This document shows, piece after piece, positions 48,072-59,176 of a stretch of 64,000 nucleotides of DNA. The notes below the pieces were generated by a model. It was given only the letters and a program-made list of their open reading frames with translations. It did not search any database and was not told the origin of the DNA. The stretch comes from CAYNJF01 sp964351745 (GTDB lineage: Bacteria > Pseudomonadota > Gammaproteobacteria > Berkiellales > Berkiellaceae). Location: positions 13,170-77,169 of the forward strand of contig CAYGPI010000004.1 in the NCBI GenBank assembly GCA_964351745.1. The letters are read 5' to 3'. How positions within the stretch are numbered: the first letter of the stretch is position 1; every line of letters begins with the position of its first letter. The position numbers were made by a program, and so were the translations under genes.

Positions 48072-51000
48072 ATGATCACAAATAATAATGACGAACCGTC
48101 TAGCACACCTCCTAACTCGAGCGCATCACAAACAAGTGACATTGAATTCAAAAATCTTGAAGGTAGACTAACCTTCAAAGTCCGAGACCCAGATGAGGAT
48201 TTGTCAGAGCCAAAAATTGACAAAGTTATTAAAGATGACAATGACGATGGCCTCATAGAAGTAGATTCTGAAGTCGGCAATCTTTTGATCGAGGGCAGCC
48301 CTGAGCAAGATAGGATCGTGGTTAAAAATGTTGTTGGCGATGTCGTTATCCACACAGGTGGTGGCAATGATGAAATCATTTTAGAGAGCATCAAAGGCAA
48401 TGTATTCATTATTGGCCTTGATGGCCGTGAAGTGATAACTCTTAAGAATATTGATGGTGACTTATTGATTGATCCAAGTCTCGGATTAGCTTCATTGTTT
48501 GTCGATGGTGTCACTGGAGATACGGTTGTTTATAATCTTCAAGTCAAAGTGTTCGTTTTAAACGACACCCTAATGGAGCTTCCTCAGTCCATGCCTGGTC
48601 TCATTACTTTTATGATGGATGATAGGCAACCAATAGCTGATGTTGAAGAAGAAGAAACAGAGCTGGCACTTATAGAGGTTGATAGTAGTGGTGGGTTTTC
48701 TGCGCCTCTTCATACAGTCCGAGCTCCTTTGAATGTATCTGAAACCCATTCTTCTCCTATAACTCGATCTACCAAGCCTGATGAGAACCCTCTAACTAAA
48801 TCCGAATTTATTATCTTTGAGCAGTCTCTTGAGGTTAGTCCTGATAGTATTATTATTGGTAATGATAGTGACAATATCCTCAATGGGGGCATTGGGCCTG
48901 ATTCTATTTTTGGAAAAGGTGGGAATGATATTCTCATTGGAGGTCCTGGCTCTGACTTTCTTCATGGTGGAAGTGGCATAGATACGGCAGATTACTCAGG
49001 ATCGAGTGCAGGAGTTCAGGTTAATTTATCGACAGGGGTTGGTACTGGTGGGGATGCTGAGGGTGATTGGATAGCTCAAAGTACGCAATCCGCATATTTT
49101 GAGCTGTATCAAGGATCTGGGCGTTTCGTAGGTAATCTCCTAGATTTAATTGATAATGGAGCTATGCCTATTTGTTCAGGTGATATTCAGGGAATTGATT
49201 TAGCCTATATATTTCCTGAAGGGAACTTTACTCCTTACACTCCTATTCAGATCCCTGATGTCACTGAAGGTGGCCCCACGCGGTTTAATGAAAATTATGG
49301 TGTGGTCTTTGTAACAATGCTCAATATTAATGCTGGAGGCACTTACCTCTTTGAGCTTAATTCAGATGATGAGTCTCAGTTGTATATTGATGGACATCTT
49401 GTTGTTTCTGATGATTATTTTATATCTGGAGAAGGGATAGATCAAACACCACGTAACGTATCAAGCCATGGATCAATGGAATTAAGCTCAGGATTACATA
49501 CAGTAAGAGTCCTATTTAAAGAAGGTGGTGGTGGTGATTTCATTAGAATCGGATATCAAGGAGCTGATACTGATGGACAATTACAGCTATTAGATAATCA
49601 GTTAGTTGGAAACAAAATTTCAACCATCGAAAACATTATTGGATCCAATGATGACGATATCATTATTGGTGATTCAGGGATGAATAAACTTGATGGGCGT
49701 GCAGGAAATGATCACATTGAGGGTGGTATGGGTTGTGACCTGCTAATTGGAGGAGAGGGCATTGATACGCTTTTAGGTGGAGATGGTGCTGATATTCTAG
49801 ATGGTGGAGATGGTGCTGATATTTTAAATGGTGATGCAGGCGATGATACGCTCATAGGAGGAGAAGGACCAGATACCTTTGATGGTGGAGAAGGCACTGA
49901 TACCGTTGATTATTCTTCCTCAGAGGAAGCTGTCCAGGTTAGTTTATTGCTAGCACGCGGATTGGGGGGAGATGCTCATGGGGATGTCTATGTTCAAAAT
50001 GATGCTTCTATGCAGAGCGATACCTTTGATGCTTTAAATCCGATCTATTACGAAGTCTTTAGAACAGGTGGTAATATTTCTGACCTCCCAGCTCTGATAG
50101 CGGGTGGGGCGACTTCAAGTACCAGTGGATTTATTTCTGGCTTCGATCTAAGCTACATTTTTAATGATAATACTCAGCCATCATACAATGCCTCTCAAGT
50201 TTTAGAGAGAGTTACTTTCACAGATTTTGATGAGAATTATGGTGTTAGATTTACGGCTTTGCTTAATATTGTGAATGCTGGTGATTATCGTTTTTATTTG
50301 AACTCAGATAATCAGTCTGCCATTGCTCTTGATGGCGAAACCATCGTTACTGATAACTTTGATACATCAAACATTTTGGAGAGAGATGGCTTGTATCAAA
50401 CAGCTAGTGAAGTAGAATTGAACTTAACGCAAGGTGAGCATCTCATTGAAATATTTTTTGTTGAAACTGTAGAGACTGAATTTCTTAAGGCTGGGTTCAG
50501 TGGGCCAGATACCAATGGCGAGATCAGTTTGTTAGACGGGAGCCTTATCAATATAGGGTCAAAAACAACAACCATCGAAAACATTATTGGATCAAATTAT
50601 GATGATGTCATCATTGGTGGTTCAGGGACAAATAAACTTGATGGACGTGCAGGAAATGATCACCTTGAGGGTGGTATGGGTGATGATATGTTAATTGGAG
50701 GAGAAGGTATTGATACAGCCAGCTATGCATCCTCCAATCAAGGCGTTGAGGTTTCACTAATCAATAACGTGGCTAAATTTGGTCATGCAGCAGGAGATAC
50801 TTTAGAAGGCATTGAGAACCTGGAAGGATCTAACTTTGACGATACTCTTGTTGGAGACAATGGTCAAAATCAAATGATGGGTCAAGGTGGAGATGATGTT
50901 TTAAAGGGCATGTTGGGCTCTGATATTTTGTTTGGAAATGATGGTGACGATATTATCTATGGTGGGCTGGATGTTGCTGAGCAGCTTATATGGCAATTTG

Positions 51001-54000
51001 GGGAAGATAATAATAGTACAGGAGAATTCGAGCAAGAAATAGGCGATATCACAAGTTACTATTATTTTGAAAATGGGGATTATACGTCCCTTGGTGGAGA
51101 GAACTGGACGAATGGGCAAGAGCCGCTCAATAATGGTATTTCAACAGATGACTTAGGATTTGAGAGAAGTGTTACGTCAGGAGACCCAATCTTTAATATA
51201 TTTTTTCAATTGGATGAAAATGAACTTAGTTCGCCTGAGACAAAATTTACATTTTTCATTGAGTTATTCCAACCAAATGAAGGCTCCAGTCATGATATCG
51301 CGTTTCATCTGAATGGTAATACATTCTATGCTGAGCAAGATATAACGATTAGTAGTGGTCAATCAAGGTTTATTACAGTTGAGTTTGATGCCGCAGATTT
51401 TGGTGCCATCATAGGTTCAAATGTTTTAACCATCGAGCGAACAGGTGGTACTGATTTTTCATGGATACAGTTTGACACCCTTAACTTAACATCTGTAGAT
51501 ACTAATGGCTTAGATATTGAAGATAATGATTCCTTATTTGGTGGTGCAGGTCAAGATTTATTAAATGGTGGACGCGGTGAGGATTTACTTGAAGGTGGAT
51601 CTGGGGCAGATGTCCTCAATGGTGGCTCGGGCATAGATACAGCCAGTTACGTATCCTCTGGGAGTGGTGTTCAGGTATCCTTATGGAATAACGATGGATA
51701 CCAAGGCGATGCAACGGGTGATACTTTTGAGAATATTGAAAATCTTGCGGGCTCTCACTTTGATGATATATTGATGGGCGATGAGCAAGATAATCAAATC
51801 ATTGGCAACGAAGGTGATGATATCATCGATGGGCGCTCTGGCTCTGATAGGCTCTTTGGTGGCGAGGGTAATGATACGATCTATGGTGGAAGACATCAGT
51901 TTGTTGATGAGGTCGTTTGGTTTTTTGGTGAAGACAATCAAAGCATAGTTGAGTTTGAGCCAAATAGTGAATTACTAGATAACTTCTATGCTGAAAATGG
52001 CGACTACTCAAGGTTTGGAGGCGACGTTTGGGAGGATGGTCCTGAGCCATGGAACAATGGTATTGGCACAGATGAGATAGGGTTTGACCGAGCTATTTCT
52101 GCATTCGATCCATTCTCACACATCTACTTTCAACTAACACCTAATGAGTTAGGGTCACGAAATACCATCTTTACATTCGAGGTTGAGCTCTTTAACGCCA
52201 AAGCAGGCTCCATTCATGATTTAGCTTTTTCAATAAATGGGCAGACCTTCCATACAGAGCAAAATATTGATGTGAGCTCTGGCGGGTCCCAGGTGATCAC
52301 TGTTCAATTTGAGGCCCAGGATGTAGGCGCTTTGCTTGGATCTAATGTGCTAACCATTGAGCGCACGGGTGGCACGCCATCTTCTTTTGTGTTTTTTGAT
52401 TATTTAAGCTTGAGCGTCTTTGATGATAGCACGATCTATTTAGTAGATGATGATTTTCTTGATGGTGGATCAGGTAATGATACTCTAATTGCTGGCGTTG
52501 GATCCGATGTTCTTGTTGGGGGCAGTGGAGCAGATTTATTAGATGGTGGCGAAGGTATAGATACGGTTGACTATTCAGATTCTTCAGAATCGGTCAATGT
52601 CAACTTGCACCTTAGACGAGGTTTAGGAGGCGATGCGCAAGGAGATATCTATACAGATTCACATCGTACAATTTATTATGAGGTTTTTGAAGGTGCTGGT
52701 GATACTGTTCTGGAATTAGAGGCTATTATTGCTAGCGGCCAATCTTTGGTTCAAAGTGGATTTGTACCTGGGGTTGATCTGAACTACATTTTTCAAGGCA
52801 ATATCCAACCATCTTACAAAGCCTCTGAAGTTTTAGATCAAGTGACTACAACCAATGGTCATTTTGGTGATAATTATGGTGTTAAGTTTACAGCTATGCT
52901 TAGTATCGTTAATGCAGGGGATTATAAGTTTTATCTTAATTCTGATAACCAGTCTTCGATAGTCATTGATGGACAAACCATTCTTTTAGATGATTATGAT
53001 GATTCAAATGTATTCGCTAATAATGACATTTTTCAAGCCAGTGAAATTGATATCAATTTAACGCAAGGTGAACACACTATTGAGATTTTTTACAAAGAAG
53101 GTCAAGGTGGTGATTTCCTTAAAGTGGGATTTAGTGGGCCTGATACCAATGATATCATTACTCTACTAGATGATAGTCTTCATAACTCAGTGCCAATAGA
53201 GTCATCCATCGAAAATATTATCGGCTCTGCTTATGATGACATTCTTGTTGGTGATTTGGGGAATAATAAGTTGGAGGGAGGCGGTGGTGCTGACCAACTT
53301 GATGGTGGCGCTGGTATTGACACTGCTAGCTATGTCCATGCTAATCAAGGTGTGACTGTTGATTTAGGTACTAATATAGGTATTGGGGATGAGGCTCAAG
53401 GCGACACATTTTCACAAATAGAAAATATTGAAGGATCTCGCTTTGATGATATTTTAATTGGCAATGAAGAAGCAAATGAATTAATTGGTGGTTTGGGCAA
53501 CGATACTCTCATAGGTGGATTAGGAGCTGACATCTTGGATGGCGGTGAAGGGTATGACACCGTTGATTATACAAGCTCTGATGAATCCGTTCATGTTAAC
53601 TTACTGACCGGTCTTGGGCAGGGAGGGCATGCTGAAGGTGATAGATATCGTGGGCACCATGACGTTGTATACTTTGAACTTTTTACTCGTAATTTTAGTA
53701 ATCTGGAGACTTTAGGGGCAAGTATTCATCAGGGCTTTAGCCCCAGTCGTACAGGCTACATACAAGGTATTGACTTGGCGTATGTGTTTCAAGATCAAAT
53801 GTTAACGCCTTATAATTCAGCCCAGATTGATAACATCAATAATGGTGGTGAGTTATATCACTCAGATTTATTTGGAGCAAGCTTTTCATCGAAGCTGCAA
53901 ATCCATGTAGCAGGATTATATACTTTTGTCCTGAACTCAGACGATGCATCTTCTCTGAGCATCAATGGAGAAGTTGTCTTGGTTGATGACTACTATTATT

Positions 54001-55439
54001 CAACGAATGGTTCGGGTAATCTACATACGGCTGGTACGTATATGATGGAGTTGTCAGAAGGTCTTCATGATATTGATATTCTATTTCATGATATTGGCTC
54101 AATTGATATTATACGAATTGGTTACAGCGGGCCAGATACCGATCATGTCTTACAGTTATTAGATAATGGCCTAACCAGTTTGACAGCCATTGAGCATGTT
54201 CTTGGCTCTCAATTTGACGATGTATTTATTGGAGACAGCCGTGATAATACCTTCGATGGTGGTGCTGGCTCAGACACCGCTGATTATTCAAATGCTATAT
54301 TGCTAAGCTCTAACATCATTGCCATGAATGCTAATAGAGTTGAGCCCATTTTTTCTATTAAAGTGGATGAAGAAACAGCCATGGCTAATAGTGTTGATAT
54401 TATAGAAATGACAGATTCAGAGTACTTCTCACAGGCGTATCACATGACTGGTACTCAACAGATAAACTTCCCTTCGCTTCCTGTCTTGTACCCTGGAGTC
54501 AGTTCGCAAGATGCTTCATTTGAACTTTGGTTTAGACCGGAATTTGATTCAGACATAGATATTCTCTTTGAAACGGGTGGTAACTTTAACGGCACCTCGT
54601 TGGCTTGGAATGGAAGTAACTCAACTATCACCATGACCGCAAAAAATGCCGCCAATAGATTAGTTCATGAAATTGTTATAACAGATTACAATTTATTCAA
54701 TGAAAACACTAAAATTGATGGTTCTGAGTTTGTGCAAGTCATCGGTGTCTATGATAGAGATTTTAATGACTCACTGAACTCTTCCTTGACTTTGTATGTG
54801 AATGGACAAGATGCTGGTAGCATTTCTGGGGTACCTAATGTCAATAATTGGGCTGGCTCTGATGGATCATCCCTCGGTGGTGTAAATGGAACCTCACCAA
54901 ATTACAGCCAAAATACCGATCCAAAAAACTTTGAAGGAGACATTGCTTTATTTCAATTTTATGACTTTGCGTTAAGTGCGCAGCAGATAAGCCAGAACAA
55001 CAACGTGCTTCCTTCAGCTTCAGGGCTTGGTGTCACCGTGGATCTGCAGGAACACACCTTTGATCCTGGTGAAACCAATGTAGGCAATGATTATCTAATC
55101 TCTATTGAAAATTTGATTGGCACTGACTTTCTCGATATCTTAATTGGGAATGAAAGTGACAACATCCTTACAGGCGGCGGCTCTAGAGATGTCTTTTCCC
55201 TTAAGGGATTAGAAGACTTGGGTGGGGTTGTACAGTTTGGTGATGATATCATCACAGACTTTAATCAAGATGATGGCGATCAGATTGATTTAAGTCACTT
55301 GAATCTTGCAGCCAATGATGTGAGCGAATTAGATGTAGCTCAAGTTGGTACAGATACAATGATTACTTTGGATGGTGGCACTTTGGTTTTGCAAGAATTT
55401 GATATGGCAGATTTGCAGAATTCTGATTTTATGTTTTAA
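48072..55439 (+). CDS. Giant RTX protein with four PA14-like, two jelly-roll-like and one LamG-like modules
   Basis: About 2455 residues from the ATG at 48072, with GGAGGA just upstream; a start at 47991 lacks a site. There is no Sec signal. N-terminus (about 60-175): beta-solenoid-like 'GDVVIHTGGGNDEI' repeats. Then RTX blocks (GGxGxD) alternate with modules. PA14-like domains start near 342, 659, 1535 and 1866 (shared 'YFELY/YYEVF', 'LNSDDESQLYIDG', 'FLKxGFSGPDT'). Carbohydrate-binding jelly-roll-like domains lie near 972-1137 and 1279-1457 ('HDIAFHLNGNTF', 'GSNVLTIERTGGT'). A LamG-like domain lies at about 2130-2303. The C-terminus 'DDIITDFNQDDGDQIDLSHL' is the usual type I secretion end. 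PA14 and LamG are glycan- or protein-binding, so a calcium-dependent adhesin or degradative surface protein is likely. No transporter is adjacent. Confidence 0.88.
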   Translation: MITNNNDEPSSTPPNSSASQTSDIEFKNLEGRLTFKVRDPDEDLSEPKIDKVIKDDNDDGLIEVDSEVGNLLIEGSPEQDRIVVKNVVGDVVIHTGGGNDEIILESIKGNVFIIGLDGREVITLKNIDGDLLIDPSLGLASLFVDGVTGDTVVYNLQVKVFVLNDTLMELPQSMPGLITFMMDDRQPIADVEEEETELALIEVDSSGGFSAPLHTVRAPLNVSETHSSPITRSTKPDENPLTKSEFIIFEQSLEVSPDSIIIGNDSDNILNGGIGPDSIFGKGGNDILIGGPGSDFLHGGSGIDTADYSGSSAGVQVNLSTGVGTGGDAEGDWIAQSTQSAYFELYQGSGRFVGNLLDLIDNGAMPICSGDIQGIDLAYIFPEGNFTPYTPIQIPDVTEGGPTRFNENYGVVFVTMLNINAGGTYLFELNSDDESQLYIDGHLVVSDDYFISGEGIDQTPRNVSSHGSMELSSGLHTVRVLFKEGGGGDFIRIGYQGADTDGQLQLLDNQLVGNKISTIENIIGSNDDDIIIGDSGMNKLDGRAGNDHIEGGMGCDLLIGGEGIDTLLGGDGADILDGGDGADILNGDAGDDTLIGGEGPDTFDGGEGTDTVDYSSSEEAVQVSLLLARGLGGDAHGDVYVQNDASMQSDTFDALNPIYYEVFRTGGNISDLPALIAGGATSSTSGFISGFDLSYIFNDNTQPSYNASQVLERVTFTDFDENYGVRFTALLNIVNAGDYRFYLNSDNQSAIALDGETIVTDNFDTSNILERDGLYQTASEVELNLTQGEHLIEIFFVETVETEFLKAGFSGPDTNGEISLLDGSLINIGSKTTTIENIIGSNYDDVIIGGSGTNKLDGRAGNDHLEGGMGDDMLIGGEGIDTASYASSNQGVEVSLINNVAKFGHAAGDTLEGIENLEGSNFDDTLVGDNGQNQMMGQGGDDVLKGMLGSDILFGNDGDDIIYGGLDVAEQLIWQFGEDNNSTGEFEQEIGDITSYYYFENGDYTSLGGENWTNGQEPLNNGISTDDLGFERSVTSGDPIFNIFFQLDENELSSPETKFTFFIELFQPNEGSSHDIAFHLNGNTFYAEQDITISSGQSRFITVEFDAADFGAIIGSNVLTIERTGGTDFSWIQFDTLNLTSVDTNGLDIEDNDSLFGGAGQDLLNGGRGEDLLEGGSGADVLNGGSGIDTASYVSSGSGVQVSLWNNDGYQGDATGDTFENIENLAGSHFDDILMGDEQDNQIIGNEGDDIIDGRSGSDRLFGGEGNDTIYGGRHQFVDEVVWFFGEDNQSIVEFEPNSELLDNFYAENGDYSRFGGDVWEDGPEPWNNGIGTDEIGFDRAISAFDPFSHIYFQLTPNELGSRNTIFTFEVELFNAKAGSIHDLAFSINGQTFHTEQNIDVSSGGSQVITVQFEAQDVGALLGSNVLTIERTGGTPSSFVFFDYLSLSVFDDSTIYLVDDDFLDGGSGNDTLIAGVGSDVLVGGSGADLLDGGEGIDTVDYSDSSESVNVNLHLRRGLGGDAQGDIYTDSHRTIYYEVFEGAGDTVLELEAIIASGQSLVQSGFVPGVDLNYIFQGNIQPSYKASEVLDQVTTTNGHFGDNYGVKFTAMLSIVNAGDYKFYLNSDNQSSIVIDGQTILLDDYDDSNVFANNDIFQASEIDINLTQGEHTIEIFYKEGQGGDFLKVGFSGPDTNDIITLLDDSLHNSVPIESSIENIIGSAYDDILVGDLGNNKLEGGGGADQLDGGAGIDTASYVHANQGVTVDLGTNIGIGDEAQGDTFSQIENIEGSRFDDILIGNEEANELIGGLGNDTLIGGLGADILDGGEGYDTVDYTSSDESVHVNLLTGLGQGGHAEGDRYRGHHDVVYFELFTRNFSNLETLGASIHQGFSPSRTGYIQGIDLAYVFQDQMLTPYNSAQIDNINNGGELYHSDLFGASFSSKLQIHVAGLYTFVLNSDDASSLSINGEVVLVDDYYYSTNGSGNLHTAGTYMMELSEGLHDIDILFHDIGSIDIIRIGYSGPDTDHVLQLLDNGLTSLTAIEHVLGSQFDDVFIGDSRDNTFDGGAGSDTADYSNAILLSSNIIAMNANRVEPIFSIKVDEETAMANSVDIIEMTDSEYFSQAYHMTGTQQINFPSLPVLYPGVSSQDASFELWFRPEFDSDIDILFETGGNFNGTSLAWNGSNSTITMTAKNAANRLVHEIVITDYNLFNENTKIDGSEFVQVIGVYDRDFNDSLNSSLTLYVNGQDAGSISGVPNVNNWAGSDGSSLGGVNGTSPNYSQNTDPKNFEGDIALFQFYDFALSAQQISQNNNVLPSASGLGVTVDLQEHTFDPGETNVGNDYLISIENLIGTDFLDILIGNESDNILTGGGSRDVFSLKGLEDLGGVVQFGDDIITDFNQDDGDQIDLSHLNLAANDVSELDVAQVGTDTMITLDGGTLVLQEFDMADLQNSDFMF

Positions 55440-55594
55440 TTCGAATTCAGCAAGCGCAGAGCCTTGTGAACTAAGCGCAATCAATGAGTTTGGTAATGAG
55501 CTGGCTCAAAAAATTATTCGAATGACCTATCAGTTAGTATGGTTGTTTGACGGAGTTTTCAAATGTCATCAGCCACAGTTTTGAGGTCTTCGTT

Positions 55595-56971
55595 TTACCG
55601 ATTTCCAAACATGTCAATATCATTATCATTATAATTATCCGTGTATATGTTACGACTTCGCTCAACCTTTGTGCACGCATAAACATTATTAGTGGGCTGA
55701 TTTTTAAAGGTTATAGGTGTGTTGAGGCAATGCTCATATACACTTCTCAGGGTGTTATCAATGTTTTGTGCATAGGCAGTTTTTAGCCATGGATCTATAA
55801 TCATATTATAGACAGCAATCCCTTGGTCAGTAAGGTTTGTGCGCACTAACTTAAAAAAAGCTTGAGTCGTTAGGTGCATAGGAATTGCATTAGTATGACT
55901 AAAAGCATCAACCACAATCATGTCATACGGTTTTTTATTTTTAAGCAAAAATTGCCTGGCATCGTTAATAACGACTTGCCCATTGATCTTGTTCACAAAA
56001 TTATTTCTTTCAATAATATCTGGCAATTGTCCATCAATATCTACGTAGGTATATTCATTTTGGGTGTCATCATAACCTAAAACAAATCCCCCTGCGCCTA
56101 AGACTAAAATTCTTTTATTTTTAAGCCCTAGATCTTTGATAATGTCCTTTATTTTTTCAATATATGGAAATCCTTGTCCCTCGTGATTGATGTAGGAGCT
56201 ATAAGAGCGATTTGAAATAAAGATTTTTCCAGAGCTACCGTAAAAATCAGATGTTGGTGATATGCGATAATTGGCATAGTTAGTTGTTCGAATGAAAACT
56301 TCTTTTTCGAAAGAGGCATTCATTTTGTAAACTGGGATAGCTAGACACACCCCAATCAATAGCCAATGAAAAGTTTCTATGCGCTTGATAGTAATCATTG
56401 CAATCAGAAGTACTAGCAAAACATAGTTGAGAAAAACGGTATGAGCAACACCTAAGTATCGCATACAGATTAATGAGGTAAGTACAGCGCCTAAAAATGA
56501 GCCAAGCGTACTTAAGTGCAATACTTTGCCGCCAATAGTGCCTGCAGAGCTGCCGTTATCGCTTAAATGCATGGTGATAGGGATGGTTTGGCCAAGTAAG
56601 AAGACACTAGGTGCTACGATACATAAAAGGAAGAGAGTAAGACTCAGCAGCAAATGGTCACCAAAAATTATGTGGCAAACTTGAAAAAAAACATCCATAA
56701 GGGGATAAGAAAACCCAAAACCAAGAATCACACCAGCGGCTAAGAAGTTGTAGATAAGGCGCTCTTTATAATGAGCTTTGACCTTGCCACCTGCTTGGTA
56801 ACCTTGCGCTAAGAATAATAAGAAAGTTCCAATAATAAGGCTAGTGACAGTGACGCTGTTACCAACAAATGGGATTAATTGACGAATACTTAATATTTCT
56901 AAGGAAACAGTGACAAAACCTTCGATCAGGATGATGGCATAGATCTTAGGAAGAGCTTGGTTTCGTTGCAT
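55595..56971 (-). CDS. Membrane-fused spermidine synthase-like protein
   Basis: 458 residues. The N-terminal half has about seven membrane helices ('IGTFLLFLAQGYQAGG', 'LLLSLTLFLLCIVAPSVFL'). The C-terminal half (about 250-430) is a spermidine-synthase-like methyltransferase fold: 'ILVLGAGGFVLGYD', 'YTYVDIDGQL', and 'MIVVDAFSHTNAIP' with the acidic catalytic-region Asp. Such fused proteins are widespread, and not all make polyamines. Convergent with the giant RTX gene. Confidence 0.8.
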   Translation of the reverse strand: MQRNQALPKIYAIILIEGFVTVSLEILSIRQLIPFVGNSVTVTSLIIGTFLLFLAQGYQAGGKVKAHYKERLIYNFLAAGVILGFGFSYPLMDVFFQVCHIIFGDHLLLSLTLFLLCIVAPSVFLLGQTIPITMHLSDNGSSAGTIGGKVLHLSTLGSFLGAVLTSLICMRYLGVAHTVFLNYVLLVLLIAMITIKRIETFHWLLIGVCLAIPVYKMNASFEKEVFIRTTNYANYRISPTSDFYGSSGKIFISNRSYSSYINHEGQGFPYIEKIKDIIKDLGLKNKRILVLGAGGFVLGYDDTQNEYTYVDIDGQLPDIIERNNFVNKINGQVVINDARQFLLKNKKPYDMIVVDAFSHTNAIPMHLTTQAFFKLVRTNLTDQGIAVYNMIIDPWLKTAYAQNIDNTLRSVYEHCLNTPITFKNQPTNNVYACTKVERSRNIYTDNYNDNDIDMFGNR

Positions 56972-57166
56972 GCAGGTAGCCTTAAATCCATGGAAGTAGA
57001 TGCCAGCAAGATGGTTGCAGGCCGTGAATTATCCTGACTCTATGGTACAAGTAAGGCTTGCAAAATTAAAGAGATTAGAGGTTGAGCTTATTGATGTACT
57101 TAGATTGCTCTACGGTACTTGGTTAACTACCTTTGTGGCTTGATTCACGGATATATGGGGTTGGTT

Positions 57167-57194
57167 TTGACAAAAACTTTTTAATAGTTAAATA
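57167..57194 (+). promoter_or_regulatory. Promoter of the thrS operon
   Basis: Perfect TTGACA (57167-57172), then TAAATA (57189-57194) at a 16-bp spacing. The leader to the ATG at 57249 is about 50 bases and I see no clear tRNA-mimic hairpin in it. Confidence 0.55.
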
Positions 57195-57248
57195 TTTGCG
57201 TATCCTTAGAGCCTTGCAGATTTTGTGGTTAATTATTTAGGATCAAGT

Positions 57249-59165
57249 ATGCCAATTATTACCTTGCCAGATGGGACTCAGAAAAGCTTCGATAAGCCTG
57301 TGTCCGTCTATGATGTCGCCAACAGCATTGGGAGCGGTCTTGCAAAAGCAGCACTGGCGGGTGTTGTTGACGGTCAAACAGTTGATGTTTCAACAGTCAT
57401 TGAGCAAGATACCACACTTTCAATTGTAACTGAAAAGGATGAGCAAGGTCTTGATATCATTCGTCATTCTTGTGCCCACCTTTTGGCTCACGCGGTCCAA
57501 TCGGTCTATCCGTCGGCGCAGGTAACGATTGGTCCTGTGATAGATAATGGCTTTTATTACGATTTCTCCTATGAAAAGGCATTTACCCCTGAAGACTTAG
57601 AGAAGTTTGAAGCAAAGATGCTCGAGCTTGCTAAAGAAGATTTAACCATTGAGCGCTCTATTTTATCAAGAGAAGAGGCCATTAAGCTTTTTGAAGCTAA
57701 AGGTGAAGTTTATAAAGTTAAAATTATTGAAGATATTCCTGGAGATGAGCCTTTAAGTTTTTATAAGCAAGGTGATTTTATTGATCTATGCCGAGGTCCG
57801 CATGTGCCCTCGACTGGCAAAATAAAAGCCTTCAAGTTAACTAAACTTGCAGGGGCATATTGGAGAGGAGATTCTAAGAATGAAATGCTTCAAAGAGTCT
57901 ATGGAACAGCTTGGGCCAACAAAAAAGACCTTAAAGGTCATCTGAACCGCATAGAAGAAGCCCTTAAGCGTGATCACAGAAAGCTAGGTAAACGCTATGA
58001 GTTGTTTCATATGCAAGAAGAAGCGCCTGGGATGGTCTTCTGGCATCCTAAGGGTTGGACTCAATATTTATTGTTACAACACTATATTCGACATTTGTTG
58101 GATAATAACGGTTACAAAGAAATCCATACTCCTTCCATTGTTGATAGCTCATTGTGGGAAAAGTCAGGGCATCTTGCTATGTTTGGCAAAGAGATGTTTG
58201 CTGTAGAGACTGATGACAAGGTTTATGCTGTTAAACCCATGAATTGCCCCTGCCATGTTCAGGTTTATAATCAAAGTCTTAAGAGTTATCGTGATTTACC
58301 TTTGCGCTTAGCTGAATTTGGATCATGCCACAGAAATGAGCCATCTGGCGCATTACATGGTCTCATGCGAGTTAGAAACTTTGTGCAAGATGACGCTCAT
58401 ATTTTTTGTACTGAAGAGCAAATTCAAGAAGAGGTTTCGAGCTTTATTGATTTGGTCTTTAAGGTTTATCATGATTTTGGATTTGAAAAAATTCTCGTTA
58501 AGTTGTCAACACGCCCAGTAGAGAGAGTCGGTGCTGATGAGGTTTGGGATAAGTCAGAGCAGGCTTTAGAGCGTGCCCTAAACGATAAAAAGCTAGACTG
58601 GGAGCTACAACCCGGAGAGGGTGCATTTTATGGTCCGAAGATAGAGTTCTCGTTAGAGGACTGTATTGGCCGTATATGGCAATGTGGCACGATGCAAGTA
58701 GACTTTTCTATGCCAGGGCGCCTTGGCGCTGAATACGTTAATGAGCAAGGTAATCGACAAACTCCAGTGATGCTTCATCGGGCCATTATAGGTACTTTTG
58801 AGAGATTCCTTGGTATTTTGATCGAGCACTGCGCAGGCAATTTCCCTGCATGGCTAGCACCTCATCAAGTTGCCATTCTAAATATTACGGACTCTCAAGG
58901 GCCGTATTGCACTGAAATTGCAAATAAATTGCAAAAAAGGGGCCTGAGAGTTGTGACTGACTTGAGAAATGAGAAAATAGGGTTTAAAATTCGCGAGCAC
59001 ACTATTCAAAGGATCCCTTACTTAGTTGTTGTTGGTGATAAAGAAGTTGACCAACAAACAGTTTCAGTAAGAACCAGAGATGGTGAGGATTTGGGGGCAT
59101 TAACCTTGAATGAGTTTGAAGACAAGCTTATTCATGAGTGTGCCATGCCGAGCATATTAGATTAG
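57249..59165 (+). CDS. thrS: Threonyl-tRNA synthetase
   Basis: 638 residues from the ATG at 57249 (MPIITLPDG, the usual start with the TGS domain; AGGA upstream). The order is TGS (1-63), the editing domain with 'HSCAHLLAHAV' and 'DLCRGPHVPSTG' (zinc-like HxxxH and C), and the class II catalytic core with 'MNCPCH', 'RNEPSGALHGLMRVRNF' (split) and motif 3 'HRAIIGTFERFLGI'. The anticodon-binding domain completes it. It charges tRNA-Thr in the cytoplasm. First gene of the operon; infC follows 11 bases after its stop. Confidence 0.97.
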   Translation: MPIITLPDGTQKSFDKPVSVYDVANSIGSGLAKAALAGVVDGQTVDVSTVIEQDTTLSIVTEKDEQGLDIIRHSCAHLLAHAVQSVYPSAQVTIGPVIDNGFYYDFSYEKAFTPEDLEKFEAKMLELAKEDLTIERSILSREEAIKLFEAKGEVYKVKIIEDIPGDEPLSFYKQGDFIDLCRGPHVPSTGKIKAFKLTKLAGAYWRGDSKNEMLQRVYGTAWANKKDLKGHLNRIEEALKRDHRKLGKRYELFHMQEEAPGMVFWHPKGWTQYLLLQHYIRHLLDNNGYKEIHTPSIVDSSLWEKSGHLAMFGKEMFAVETDDKVYAVKPMNCPCHVQVYNQSLKSYRDLPLRLAEFGSCHRNEPSGALHGLMRVRNFVQDDAHIFCTEEQIQEEVSSFIDLVFKVYHDFGFEKILVKLSTRPVERVGADEVWDKSEQALERALNDKKLDWELQPGEGAFYGPKIEFSLEDCIGRIWQCGTMQVDFSMPGRLGAEYVNEQGNRQTPVMLHRAIIGTFERFLGILIEHCAGNFPAWLAPHQVAILNITDSQGPYCTEIANKLQKRGLRVVTDLRNEKIGFKIREHTIQRIPYLVVVGDKEVDQQTVSVRTRDGEDLGALTLNEFEDKLIHECAMPSILD

Positions 59166-59176
59166 GAGAGAAAGCC

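Noticed and set aside
49712..49897. Minus-strand Ser/Pro-rich ORF in the giant RTX gene
   Set aside because: It arises from the reverse complement of RTX repeats.
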